Shown: piece after piece, positions 7,620-14,684 of the stretch
Layout: every line of letters starts with the position of its first letter
Numbering within the stretch: the stretch's first letter is position 1
Source: Promethearchaeota archaeon
Lineage (GTDB): Archaea > Asgardarchaeota > Lokiarchaeia > Sigynarchaeales > SOKP01
Direction: 5' to 3'
DNA: 21,065 nt
Assembly: GCA_030668025.1 (NCBI GenBank)
Contig: DAOUUT010000023.1
Coordinates: 1 to 21,065 of the forward strand
Position numbers and translations under genes: made by a program
Notes under the pieces: model-generated
The model's input: only the letters and a program-made list of their open reading frames with translations
Told to the model about the DNA's origin: nothing
Databases searched by the model: none

Positions 7620-8744
7620 ATGCCTACAAACGAAGTTGAACCTAAACCTAAAATTAAGTTTTACTTGAAAAACTTACGAACCCTTATTAAAATGAAAAGG
7701 GCTAATAGAACTCGAATGGAAGAACTTATAAAAGTAAATAAGCAACTTAACGAACCTATTATGCCATCTACTGAAGGTACGGGGGGACCAATGGAAGAAG
7801 GTATGATTTATATTATGTTCAATTCTAATGAAGATACTTCAAAGGAGATTTTTGATACTGTTTATCGATTTTTCTGGGTGAATGCCCCAGATTTAAGATT
7901 TGCTTTTTTGGATGCGTTTCTTGTTTCTAAAACATTTAAACAAAAGCAATGGGAAAAATTTTCAAACCGACCTATATTAAAAAACCTCTCAAAAACAAAA
8001 TTCCATCAAGAGGTTGATTTAGCAGATTGTAAATTCGAATTTGATGGTACTTGGAAAAGTGGTTATACTTTTTCTTTCCAAGACAAGCAAATAAATATTA
8101 AAGGAAATCTATTTTTTGAAGCGTTGGACCCCAAAGGAGTTCTTGTATACTATAACGATCGTTTAGCAGTTACGCCTTCTATGGCTCAAAGGTTTTACGA
8201 TATCTTTGCCATAAAAGTAACGGGCGAGATAGAAATGCAAGGAAAAATCATAAAAATCGATAACGGTAGGGGCATAATTGAACACGGTCTAGGTGTATTT
8301 TCCAATTTTCATATTTACGATTGGAGATGGGCAAATTTACAGTTTTCTGAAGGTTCCGTTCATCTTTTTTATCATTCAATAGATCTACGTAAAGAAAATG
8401 AGGGTATATTTGAAGCAGGTGAAGGTGCAGCTGTTATGAATGGTAAATGGTATCATTTCCAACCTTACGATTTCAAAATTACAGAATTAGATTATGGTGA
8501 TGACGATAATATTCCAACCAAAGTTCCTGTAAAATGGGAAATTACAGCAGGAAAAGATGAATCCGGCAAGCCTTTACTAAACCTCATAGTAACTACTGAG
8601 TCTAAATTATCTTGGGCTGGTCAAATGGGAAGAGAAAATGAATTTATTACTAACTATATACTTAGAGCAGAAGGAACGTGGAATAATAATCCTATTAAAG
8701 GAATAGGGACATTGGAGAATCAAATGCATAGAATTATTAAATAG
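7620..8744 (+). CDS. Hypothetical protein with possible lipocalin-like (AttH/CrtC-type) domain
   Basis: A 374-residue soluble protein without signal peptide or membrane helix. Residues 1-45 are basic and helical, 60-120 mixed, and from about 130 onward the pattern is mainly beta strands. GRGIIEHGLGVFSN (217-230), then YDWRWANLQF (233-242) with two tryptophans, then a strand such as SVHLFYHSID, and later GKWYHFQPYDF (275-285), resemble the E-H-x-x-G and W-x-W layout of AttH, CrtC and related lipocalin-like proteins. That family includes hydratases acting on isoprenoids (carotenoid 1,2-hydratase) and binding proteins for hydrophobic ligands. The match is by eye and weak, so function is open. 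A hydrophobic ligand would fit the fold. The gene is monocistronic and convergent with the basic protein gene, with a stem-loop between them. Confidence 0.55.
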   Translation: MPTNEVEPKPKIKFYLKNLRTLIKMKRANRTRMEELIKVNKQLNEPIMPSTEGTGGPMEEGMIYIMFNSNEDTSKEIFDTVYRFFWVNAPDLRFAFLDAFLVSKTFKQKQWEKFSNRPILKNLSKTKFHQEVDLADCKFEFDGTWKSGYTFSFQDKQINIKGNLFFEALDPKGVLVYYNDRLAVTPSMAQRFYDIFAIKVTGEIEMQGKIIKIDNGRGIIEHGLGVFSNFHIYDWRWANLQFSEGSVHLFYHSIDLRKENEGIFEAGEGAAVMNGKWYHFQPYDFKITELDYGDDDNIPTKVPVKWEITAGKDESGKPLLNLIVTTESKLSWAGQMGRENEFITNYILRAEGTWNNNPIKGIGTLENQMHRIIK

Positions 8745-8778
8745 ATTCTCAAATTTTGGTTCTTCTTCTAATTAATCG

Positions 8779-8803
8779 TTTTCAATAATCGCGGTATTGA
8801 AAA
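8779..8803. terminator. Perfect 9-bp inverted repeat between convergent genes
   Basis: TTTTCAATA (8779-8787) and its exact reverse complement TATTGAAAA (8795-8803) enclose the 7-base loop ATCGCGG, the most GC-rich spot of the gap. The repeat sits midway in the 83-base gap between two convergent genes that end at 8744 and 8828. It begins with T4 and ends with A4, so it presents a hairpin followed by T in either direction. A bidirectional terminator is the simplest reading; a protein binding site is the alternative. Confidence 0.5.
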
Positions 8804-8827
8804 ATTGAATAAAAAAATATTTTTTGT

Positions 8828-9316
8828 TTAATATCTTGTTCTTGAAGCCTGAATTCGTAGTTTTGCTTTAGTTCGTTCTTTATCGTCCTGTAAAATAACA
8901 TACCGAGTTTTGGAAGGAAGAATTATTTCAAATTCTTCTTCTGCGATTGTTGAATTCTTCTTTAAATTGTCTTGCTCTCTCAATATTACTGTAACCCTTT
9001 CAATGGCGTCCCTTCCAGCTTTAACTGTTTTGAACTGACTCCACACATTCATATCCGCTTTAGATGTAAAGTTTTGATTTCTTTGAAGCTTTATTGTTCC
9101 CTTATTTGGGAATCTAGACTTAAAGACCTTAGGACCATCCACTTTGAAATAGAACTCACCGCGCCACCCCATTATGTCGTAATCTTTTAAAGTTTTTAAG
9201 CTCATTAAATCAATACTAATGAGAAAGCGCTCTTTCTCTTCCCCGACATTGTCCTGCGTAAAACTCTGGTTTTTAGCGTATGTCTTCTTACCTTTTGCGT
9301 AATATCTTCTAGACAT
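8828..9316 (-). CDS. Basic beta-rich hypothetical protein, possibly C2-like
   Basis: A 162-residue protein of unassigned family. The first 28 residues are basic and polar (MSRRYYAKGKKTYAKNQ...). From residue 29 the pattern alternates hydrophobic and polar residues as in a beta sandwich: a strand (ISIDL), a loop D-Y-D-I-M-G-W-R-G, a strand EFYFKVDG (54-61), then RFPNKGTIKL (68-77), a tryptophan near 91, a strand ERVTVILREQD (106-116) and a K-K-N-S-T-I turn. This order resembles C2-like domains with an acidic loop and a late V-x-V-x-E-x-D strand, but calcium-binding aspartates are few and the assignment is inferred. The GTGTTTTAT upstream contains a GGTG ribosome site 8-11 bases before the ATG. 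It lies divergent to the corrinoid operon across a 220-base gap. Confidence 0.6.
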   Translation of the reverse strand: MSRRYYAKGKKTYAKNQSFTQDNVGEEKERFLISIDLMSLKTLKDYDIMGWRGEFYFKVDGPKVFKSRFPNKGTIKLQRNQNFTSKADMNVWSQFKTVKAGRDAIERVTVILREQDNLKKNSTIAEEEFEIILPSKTRYVILQDDKERTKAKLRIQASRTRY

Positions 9317-9362
9317 TATAAAACACCTTTACAATATCAAATTATTTGATAATTAAGTTTTA

Positions 9363-9372
9363 AAATTTATAT
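9363..9372 (-). promoter_or_regulatory. TATA-like box for the basic beta-rich protein gene
   Basis: Read on the minus strand, CATATAAATTTTA lies about 47-58 bases before the ATG at 9316, followed by a leader that ends with AAAGGTG. The remaining 220-base divergent gap toward the corrinoid operon is AT-rich and shows no recognisable riboswitch; in particular no cobalamin riboswitch box was seen. Confidence 0.4.
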
Positions 9373-9536
9373 GGTGTAAGAATTTATAATTTTATTTATT
9401 AAAAAACCTAATAATAATGGAATAATATTTAGCATACTTTTTCCCTCGTTTCATACAAATAATTTTTCGATATTTTAATTAATTAACCATGATATTTTTA
9501 CAATTATAACTAATTAAGTTTTTAGATGAGATTTTT

Positions 9537-10184
9537 GTGTCGAATGATAAATTTTATGAAGAAATATCTGAAGCAATCGTAAGTCTTGACAAAGAAAAAA
9601 CTATTGAATTGGCTAATAAAGCAATTCAAGAAAATATGAATCTTCTTGAAGTAATAGAGAAAGGTTTTGGAGCGGGGATCCGAAAAATAGGGGTTTTATG
9701 GGACGAAGGAGAATTTTTTCTGCCGGAATTAATGCTTGGTGGGACTATTATGCAAGAGTCTATGCAGATTCTTTTTCCACACATAGAAAAAGAGAGAGAT
9801 AGCATCTCGATTGGAAAAGTGGTAATTGCAACAATAGAAGGAGACATTCACTCAATAGGAAAAACAATTGTCGCTACAATGTTGAGTGCTAACGGTTTTG
9901 AAGTTTTTGATCTAGGTGCTGATGTTCCAGCCGAAAGAATTATTGAAATTGCTATTGAAAAGAATGCAGATATCATTGGAGTTTCTGCTCTATTGACTAC
10001 AACTATGATCGGTCAAAAAAAGATAATAGAAATACTCGAATCTAAAGGCATTCGAGACAAATTCAAAGTGATACTTGGGGGTGCTCCAGTTTCTAACGCG
10101 TGGGTAGATGAGTGCAAAGCAGATGGATTTGCGGGTAGTGCCGTAGAAGCTGTTAATCTAGTTAAGAAGCTTTTAAAAATTTAA
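9537..10184 (+). CDS. Cobalamin-binding corrinoid protein of a methyltransferase system (MtbC/MttC/MtgC-type)
   Basis: A 215-residue methyl-carrier protein. Residues 5-85 form the helical cap domain, with the family pattern around LWDEGEFFLPELMLGG (54-69). Residues 93-215 form the Rossmann-like cobalamin domain with DIHSIG (103-108; D103, H105 as lower axial cobalt ligand, G108), VSALL (149-153) holding the S-x-L motif, and ILGGAPVS (179-186) holding the G-G motif. It carries the methyl group on cobalt between a substrate methyltransferase and an acceptor methyltransferase. The start is GTG, followed by S-N-D; a purine-rich GATGAGA lies upstream. It is first in a three-gene operon, 26 bases before the homocysteine methyltransferase gene. 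The paralogue type (mono-, di-, trimethylamine, betaine) cannot be decided from this protein alone. Confidence 0.9.
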   Translation: MSNDKFYEEISEAIVSLDKEKTIELANKAIQENMNLLEVIEKGFGAGIRKIGVLWDEGEFFLPELMLGGTIMQESMQILFPHIEKERDSISIGKVVIATIEGDIHSIGKTIVATMLSANGFEVFDLGADVPAERIIEIAIEKNADIIGVSALLTTTMIGQKKIIEILESKGIRDKFKVILGGAPVSNAWVDECKADGFAGSAVEAVNLVKKLLKI

Positions 10185-10210
10185 AGAACGCTTATTTGAG
10201 GTAAATTGTT

Positions 10211-11092
10211 ATGTTATTCCACGATTGGTTAAAAAACGATTCGAAAATCATATTATTTGATGGAGGAATGGGGTCAGAGATATTTAAACGTGGAATCACG
10301 CCAGGAAAACTTCCTGATACCCTTAATATCGAACAACCAGATTTAATTTCTGAGATACATAAATCTTATTACGACGCAGGTGCAGATATGTGCCAAACAA
10401 GTACTTTTGGTTCTAGCTTTTTAAATTTGCAAGGCTATAGAATTGAAAGCCAAATTAAAGAGTTAAATGAGAGCGCCTTAAAAAATATAGAAAGAGCTTG
10501 CCCTCCCAATCGTTTAATTGTAGGCGATATTGGTCCTTCGGGTGTATTTAAACCTCCAGTAGGAAAAGCAACCGCTGACCAATGGGTTTCCAGTTATGTA
10601 AAACAGGTAAATTTTTTACAACAAGGAGTAGATCTCTGGCATATCGAGACTATTTCAGACATTGAAGAAATGGAAGCTGCGATAAAAGCGATAAGAGAGA
10701 TTTCAAAAAAACCCATTATTAGCTCAATGACATACAAAAAAACAAAAAGGGGTTTTTTTACCATTATGGGCGATTCTTTAGAAAAGTGCGTCCGAATACA
10801 AGAGGATAGAAATGTTGACGTGATTGGAGCGAATTGTACATTAGGAAGCGATGAAATGATAGGATTAATAAAAGAACTAAAAGAGCTTACCAATAAACCT
10901 ATATCGGCAAAACCTAACGCAGGTCAACCAAGAGTCGATCAAAACAATAGAGCCGTTTACGACCAACCAATAAAGGATTTCGTAAGCGATATTCGCGAAA
11001 TTATTCAATTAGGCGCTAAAATTGTAGGAGGGTGCTGTGGTACATCTCCTGAAACGATTAAGGAAATCAAAGAAGTTATTAATTCAATATGA
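10211..11092 (+). CDS. Homocysteine S-methyltransferase-domain protein
   Basis: A 293-residue TIM-barrel protein of the homocysteine-binding family, equal to the N-terminal module of cobalamin-dependent methionine synthase and to BHMT. LFDGGMGSEIFKRG (15-28) opens the barrel, TSTFGSS (63-69) and GDIGPSG (105-111) are further family blocks. The zinc-binding cysteines are C209 in G-A-N-C-T-L-G and C275-C276 in GGCCGTSPE (273-281). All three thiolates needed to activate homocysteine are present. The length covers only this module: there is no folate, cobalamin or activation domain. A strong GAGGTAA ribosome site precedes the ATG by 7 bases. Between a corrinoid protein and an MttB-type enzyme, the likely reaction is transfer of a cobalt-bound methyl group to homocysteine, giving methionine. 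Another thiol acceptor remains possible. Confidence 0.88.
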   Translation: MLFHDWLKNDSKIILFDGGMGSEIFKRGITPGKLPDTLNIEQPDLISEIHKSYYDAGADMCQTSTFGSSFLNLQGYRIESQIKELNESALKNIERACPPNRLIVGDIGPSGVFKPPVGKATADQWVSSYVKQVNFLQQGVDLWHIETISDIEEMEAAIKAIREISKKPIISSMTYKKTKRGFFTIMGDSLEKCVRIQEDRNVDVIGANCTLGSDEMIGLIKELKELTNKPISAKPNAGQPRVDQNNRAVYDQPIKDFVSDIREIIQLGAKIVGGCCGTSPETIKEIKEVINSI

Positions 11093-11112
11093 AAAAATAA
11101 AGAGATATAATT

Positions 11113-12537
11113 ATGACGATTATTAGACCACAAATTAAGGTATTAGATGCAGATTACAAAAATAAAATATTTAACGAAGCTAAAAACATTCTTGAGACCC
11201 AAGGTGTTTTTATAGAAAATGAAGATGCAATTGAATTGTTCACTATGAACGGAATTACCCACAAGGATTCGCGGTTTTTCATCCCTTCTGATATTATAGA
11301 TAAATGCTTGAGTACTGTCCCTAATGAGATCAAACTATTTGATCGAGAAGGAAATGAGCATATTAACTTAAAGAGCGATGAAGTTCATTTCGATCCTGGT
11401 TCAGCAGCAATTTTTATCCTTGATGTAAATACAGGAGACATTAGAGAGGCACTAACAGAAGACTTTATTAGGTTCTCAAAGGTTGTTGAACAATTAGAAC
11501 ACATCGAAGCGCAAAGTACAGCATTAATTTACAACGATGTTCCTAAAATAGCTCAAGATTGGCATCGATTGTATATAGCGCTCTCAAATTGTTATAAACC
11601 AGTTATTACCGGAACATTTCGTAAGGAAAGTTTTTCAACTATGAAGGAGATTTTACTAGCGTGTAGATTGTCTGAAAAAGACCTAGCAAATAAACCATTG
11701 GCAATATTTGATGCGTGTCCAAGTCCACCTTTGAAATGGTCCGATTTAACCACACAATCGGTTATAGACGCAGCTAGTAGCATGATACCTTCAGAGTTTG
11801 TTTCTATGCCTTTAGCTGGAGCAAATGCGCCGATGTCGTTAATTGGGTGTATTACTCAACACTGTGCTGAATGTCTTGCGGGAGTTGTAATTGCACAATT
11901 GGCGAAAAAAGGAGCTCCGTTAGTGTGGGGGGGATCACCTGCAATATTGGACATGAAAAGTGGTACCACCCCGATGGGCGCTATTGAAACGATGATGATT
12001 AACCTAGGAGATGTGGAAATGGGTAAATTCTTAAAAATGCCTACTCATGCTTACATGGGTTTAAGTGACTCCAAAATTCTAGATACACAAGCTGGTTTCG
12101 AAGGAGGTATGGGGACTCTTTTAGCGGGACTTGCAGGAGTTAATATGGTCTCAGGCGCGGGAATGTTAGATTTTGAATCCACACAGAGCATTGAAAAATT
12201 GGTAATCGATAATGAAATAGTTGGAATGGTTAAAAGACTTTTAAGAGGTATCGAGGATTATGGCTCTCCATTTGCTTCTGACATACTAAAAGATTACGCC
12301 GAAAAGGAAGAATTATTATCGCATCCATCGACTATAAAACTATTTAGAAAAGAATTGTTTTTAACAAGTCCGATTATTGATAGATCATCTCGAGACGCAT
12401 GGAAAAAATCTGGCTCAAAATCAACTAGAAAAAGAGCAAGAGAACAAGCTTCCAAATTAATTGAAAAGAGTTCAATAAAACCAATTGATGATATATTGGC
12501 TAAAGAATTGGAAAAAATAGTTTCAAAAAATATATAA
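11113..12537 (+). CDS. MttB-family methyltransferase without pyrrolysine (trimethylamine/betaine methyltransferase superfamily)
   Basis: A 474-residue protein of the MttB superfamily, which removes a methyl group from quaternary or tertiary amines and passes it to a cognate corrinoid protein. Family blocks are visible in the C-terminal half: a glycine/alanine-rich segment with GGSPAILDMKSG, GLSDSKILDTQAGFEGGMG, LLAGLAGVNMVSGAGML and KLVIDNEIVG. Genuine methanogen trimethylamine methyltransferases carry pyrrolysine at an in-frame amber codon. This gene has none and reads through in one piece, with TAA followed at once by TAG. It therefore belongs with MtgB-like members, such as glycine betaine or related quaternary-amine methyltransferases. 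The actual substrate is unknown. It is last in the corrinoid operon, 20 bases after the homocysteine methyltransferase gene, and converges on the exporter gene with only 11 bases between. Confidence 0.87.
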   Translation: MTIIRPQIKVLDADYKNKIFNEAKNILETQGVFIENEDAIELFTMNGITHKDSRFFIPSDIIDKCLSTVPNEIKLFDREGNEHINLKSDEVHFDPGSAAIFILDVNTGDIREALTEDFIRFSKVVEQLEHIEAQSTALIYNDVPKIAQDWHRLYIALSNCYKPVITGTFRKESFSTMKEILLACRLSEKDLANKPLAIFDACPSPPLKWSDLTTQSVIDAASSMIPSEFVSMPLAGANAPMSLIGCITQHCAECLAGVVIAQLAKKGAPLVWGGSPAILDMKSGTTPMGAIETMMINLGDVEMGKFLKMPTHAYMGLSDSKILDTQAGFEGGMGTLLAGLAGVNMVSGAGMLDFESTQSIEKLVIDNEIVGMVKRLLRGIEDYGSPFASDILKDYAEKEELLSHPSTIKLFRKELFLTSPIIDRSSRDAWKKSGSKSTRKRAREQASKLIEKSSIKPIDDILAKELEKIVSKNI

Positions 12538-12551
12538 TAGCCGGCTTATTA
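12535..12551. terminator. Palindrome spanning two convergent stop codons
   Basis: AGCCGGCT (12539-12546) is a perfect 8-bp palindrome in a near-palindromic surround, TAATAGCCGGCTTATTA. It contains the tandem TAA-TAG of the MttB-family gene and, on the other strand, tandem TAA stops of the exporter gene. Both genes thus stop inside a single compact element. It is the only GC-rich patch nearby, consistent with a shared end-of-transcript signal. Confidence 0.4.
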
Positions 12552-13481
12552 ATTTTTTTCGTAATTGATTACGAGCACAGCAACTAACACAATAACTCCA
12601 CCAACCAAATTCCCTAGTAGGATAGTTTCAGCTCTGTTTAAGAGGATTAAAAAGAATAGAGTTAAAAACGGTTCTACATACAAAAAAGAAGCTCCTTTCG
12701 AAGACTTAAGTTCTTTTTGAGATTTCTGCCAGATAAAATATCCGATAATATAACAGCCAATACCCAAATATATTCCTATTAGAAAAACATAAATATTAAA
12801 AAAATTCTGGATAAAAATGAGCAATTCATTATTTAATATTAAGATAATGAACAACTCTATAGTCCCAAAATAAGCGATGTATTTTAAGGTTTTAAAATTT
12901 GATTTATTTGTGATAATTCTTTTTGTTATTATTGAATAAATCGCCCATATTATAGGCGTCATAAGAGCGAATAAATAACCCAAGAAGTTAGGTGTTGCTG
13001 GAGTAAGCGTTCGTAAATCTCCTCCAGTAACTAATAAAAAACCGCCTACGGTTGCAATAGCAAAACCCAGGATTTTAACCTTAGTCAACTTTTCTTTAAA
13101 AAAGATTAAAGCCAAAATTGATATTACTACTGGGGATAAAAGGCACACAAATAGTGCGGGTAAAGAGGGCCCAATTAATTCTATTGCAGAATATTGAGCA
13201 ACAAAGAAAAGCAAAATACCACAAAAGCTTGCGATAATTAAATATATCCATTCTTTTCTTGTGTATCGAAGACTTTCTTTTTTCTTGTTGTATTTATCTA
13301 CCTGTCTTTTTCGATTAATAAAAAAATATAGATCAACAATTATAAATACCAGTGATACTATTAGAAACCTAGTTAACGCAATAGATATTGGTGGAATAAT
13401 ATTCAGCGCAATATCCACCAGAACAAATGAAAAACTCCAGATAATAATCATTACGATTAATAACGCGTAAATTATTAACAT
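12549..13481 (-). CDS. EamA/DMT-superfamily transporter
   Basis: A 310-residue integral membrane protein with about ten hydrophobic helices arranged as two EamA repeats (about 1-150 and 165-310). Family features are the N-terminal WSFSFVLVDIALNIIPPI pattern with the I-P-P, a following arginine in ALTRF, the APALFVCLLSP-like segment here reading LPALFVCLLSPVV, the KEKLTKVKILGFAIATVGGFLLV block that ends repeat one, and SKGASFLYVEPFLTLFF in repeat two. A charged cytoplasmic insert of about 30 residues (RKRQVDKYNKKKES...) after helix two is longer than usual. Members export metabolites or amino acids, or import small solutes; the substrate is not predictable. It is transcribed alone from a short 80-base divergent region shared with the pseudo-GTPase gene. 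Confidence 0.82.
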   Translation of the reverse strand: MLIIYALLIVMIIIWSFSFVLVDIALNIIPPISIALTRFLIVSLVFIIVDLYFFINRKRQVDKYNKKKESLRYTRKEWIYLIIASFCGILLFFVAQYSAIELIGPSLPALFVCLLSPVVISILALIFFKEKLTKVKILGFAIATVGGFLLVTGGDLRTLTPATPNFLGYLFALMTPIIWAIYSIITKRIITNKSNFKTLKYIAYFGTIELFIILILNNELLIFIQNFFNIYVFLIGIYLGIGCYIIGYFIWQKSQKELKSSKGASFLYVEPFLTLFFLILLNRAETILLGNLVGGVIVLVAVLVINYEKN

Positions 13482-13561
13482 TTTGAAAAGGTTATTTAAT
13501 CAATATTTTATATTTGCATTATTTTATTATATTATTAAATTAAGAACCATAATTATTTTTT

Positions 13562-14161
13562 TTGGCAAGTAAAGTTTTGAAAGAAATTAGTTTTTCCATC
13601 AATTTGGGTCTTGTTGGCACGGAAGATTCTGAAAAAATGATTTTTTTAGATTATTTAAAGCAAATTGCTTTAAATTTTGCTTCGGAAGACTTAATTTGGA
13701 AGTTTTCTTTTCTATTTAATGGTATTCCTATAAAGTTAAAAGCCATTCTTGCAGAGAGTTTTGAGGATTTAATTATCAAGAAGATTCCCTTTAAGAAATT
13801 TGACGCAATCATAATCGCAGCAAACATTTACAATGATAAATCTATTGATAACATTAATATTGAAAATTATACCAAATTTTCTCAACGCCTTTTGTTCGAT
13901 GGCATATCTGTTTTAGCTGGAATTGACCCTTTTCTAATCTTAAAAGAAAAACCTCCAAATGATAGGAGAATAAATGAATTTAGTTTAATCCAAAAAACAA
14001 GAGAACTCGAACTTTTATATTGTTTTAAAATTCAAAATCTACAAAGAGATGTTAAAGATGTATTCGATAAAATTTTAAACGATATCATTTTAAAATTCGA
14101 ATTTTTATATCCAGAGCTATTTGAACGAGACAAGGCTTACGGAAGAATTCTTTCTAAGTAG
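13562..14161 (+). CDS. Degenerate Ras-like small GTPase (pseudo-GTPase)
   Basis: A 199-residue protein that I read as a Ras-superfamily fold with eroded nucleotide-binding motifs. SFSINLGLVGTEDSEKMIFLDYL (10-32) matches the first strand, P-loop and helix of a Rab/Ras domain, but the G-x4-G-K-S/T loop is G19-T-E-D-S-E24-K25-M26. FDAIIIAANIYND has the place and pattern of the strand after switch II. ISVLAGIDPF stands where N-K-x-D should be, with only the Asp kept. LLYCFKIQNLQRDVKDVFDKIL matches the S-A-K region and final helix. The switch-II D-x-x-G is not seen. GTP hydrolysis is therefore unlikely; a scaffold or dimerisation role, as in roadblock-associated pseudo-GTPases, is inference. The start is TTG at 13562, with a second TTG at 13577 possible; both keep the P-loop-like region. 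Confidence 0.55.
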   Translation: MASKVLKEISFSINLGLVGTEDSEKMIFLDYLKQIALNFASEDLIWKFSFLFNGIPIKLKAILAESFEDLIIKKIPFKKFDAIIIAANIYNDKSIDNINIENYTKFSQRLLFDGISVLAGIDPFLILKEKPPNDRRINEFSLIQKTRELELLYCFKIQNLQRDVKDVFDKILNDIILKFEFLYPELFERDKAYGRILSK

Positions 14162-14347
14162 AGTGAAATTTTATATATGTGTAATATAGGTTTCTAATAC
14201 AATTGTCTTATAAATCAACTACTAAACTAAGCAAACATTCTAAGGAGACATTTTAGATATAAAAAACAAGTTAACTTATTATTCTTAAATTTATTAACAA
14301 ACTTAACACCAAAATATTGATGTTTATTTTTTAGAGGTGAAATTTTT
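14162..14347. other. AT-rich intergenic region
   Basis: A 186-base gap between the pseudo-GTPase and the zinc-ribbon gene. It holds no gene or stable RNA that I can recognise. The only clear signal is the ribosome binding site at its right end, GAGGTGA (14334-14340), which is listed with the following gene. Confidence 0.3.
14334..14340 (+). promoter_or_regulatory. Strong archaeal Shine-Dalgarno site
   Basis: GAGGTGA lies seven bases before the ATG at 14348 and is complementary to the archaeal 16S rRNA tail. It is the best ribosome site in the window and confirms that the following 62-codon frame is a real gene. Confidence 0.75.
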
Positions 14348-14536
14348 ATGGGAGAAGATAACTTACTGACAATTGAAAAAACTGAAGGAAGGCGAAAATG
14401 TCCATCCTGCAGTGAAGAACATAAAAATTTGATTCACGAGTCAACTGACAAAACAAATATTATCAACGATTATCCAAGAGTATACGGTAAGAAATATCGT
14501 TGCGGTAGATGTGGTCAGGAATGGCGAGAAAAATAA
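14348..14536 (+). CDS. Small zinc-ribbon protein, 62 residues
   Basis: Two C-x2-C pairs, C18-P-S-C21 and C52-G-R-C55, thirty residues apart, form a complete zinc-ribbon knuckle set. The second is followed by G-Q-E-W, a common zinc-ribbon ending. The region between contains HESTDKTNIINDYPRVYGKK, which looks like a beta hairpin with an exposed loop. There is nothing else in the protein, so it is a stand-alone ribbon, likely binding nucleic acid or another protein. Archaea carry many such proteins of unknown role. It is monocistronic, with a strong GAGGTGA ribosome site. Confidence 0.75.
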   Translation: MGEDNLLTIEKTEGRRKCPSCSEEHKNLIHESTDKTNIINDYPRVYGKKYRCGRCGQEWREK

Positions 14537-14684
14537 AAATCCGATATAATTTTTATTATTCCTTTTTTAGATACCTTAACTTTTAAAAATAAATAGTTAA
14601 ATAGTAAAATATCTAATATAAAATATCAGACAAAAAAATTAATCTGGTATATTATACTAATTAACGGATATGGGATATTATTAG

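Noticed and set aside
9317..9536. Cobalamin riboswitch upstream of the corrinoid operon
   Set aside because: No B12-box-like sequence or GC-rich structured stretch is visible in the gap, and such riboswitches are rare in archaea.
11113..12537. Pyrrolysine-containing trimethylamine methyltransferase
   Set aside because: There is no in-frame TAG inside the gene; the only TAG directly follows the TAA stop. It belongs to the non-pyrrolysine MttB relatives.
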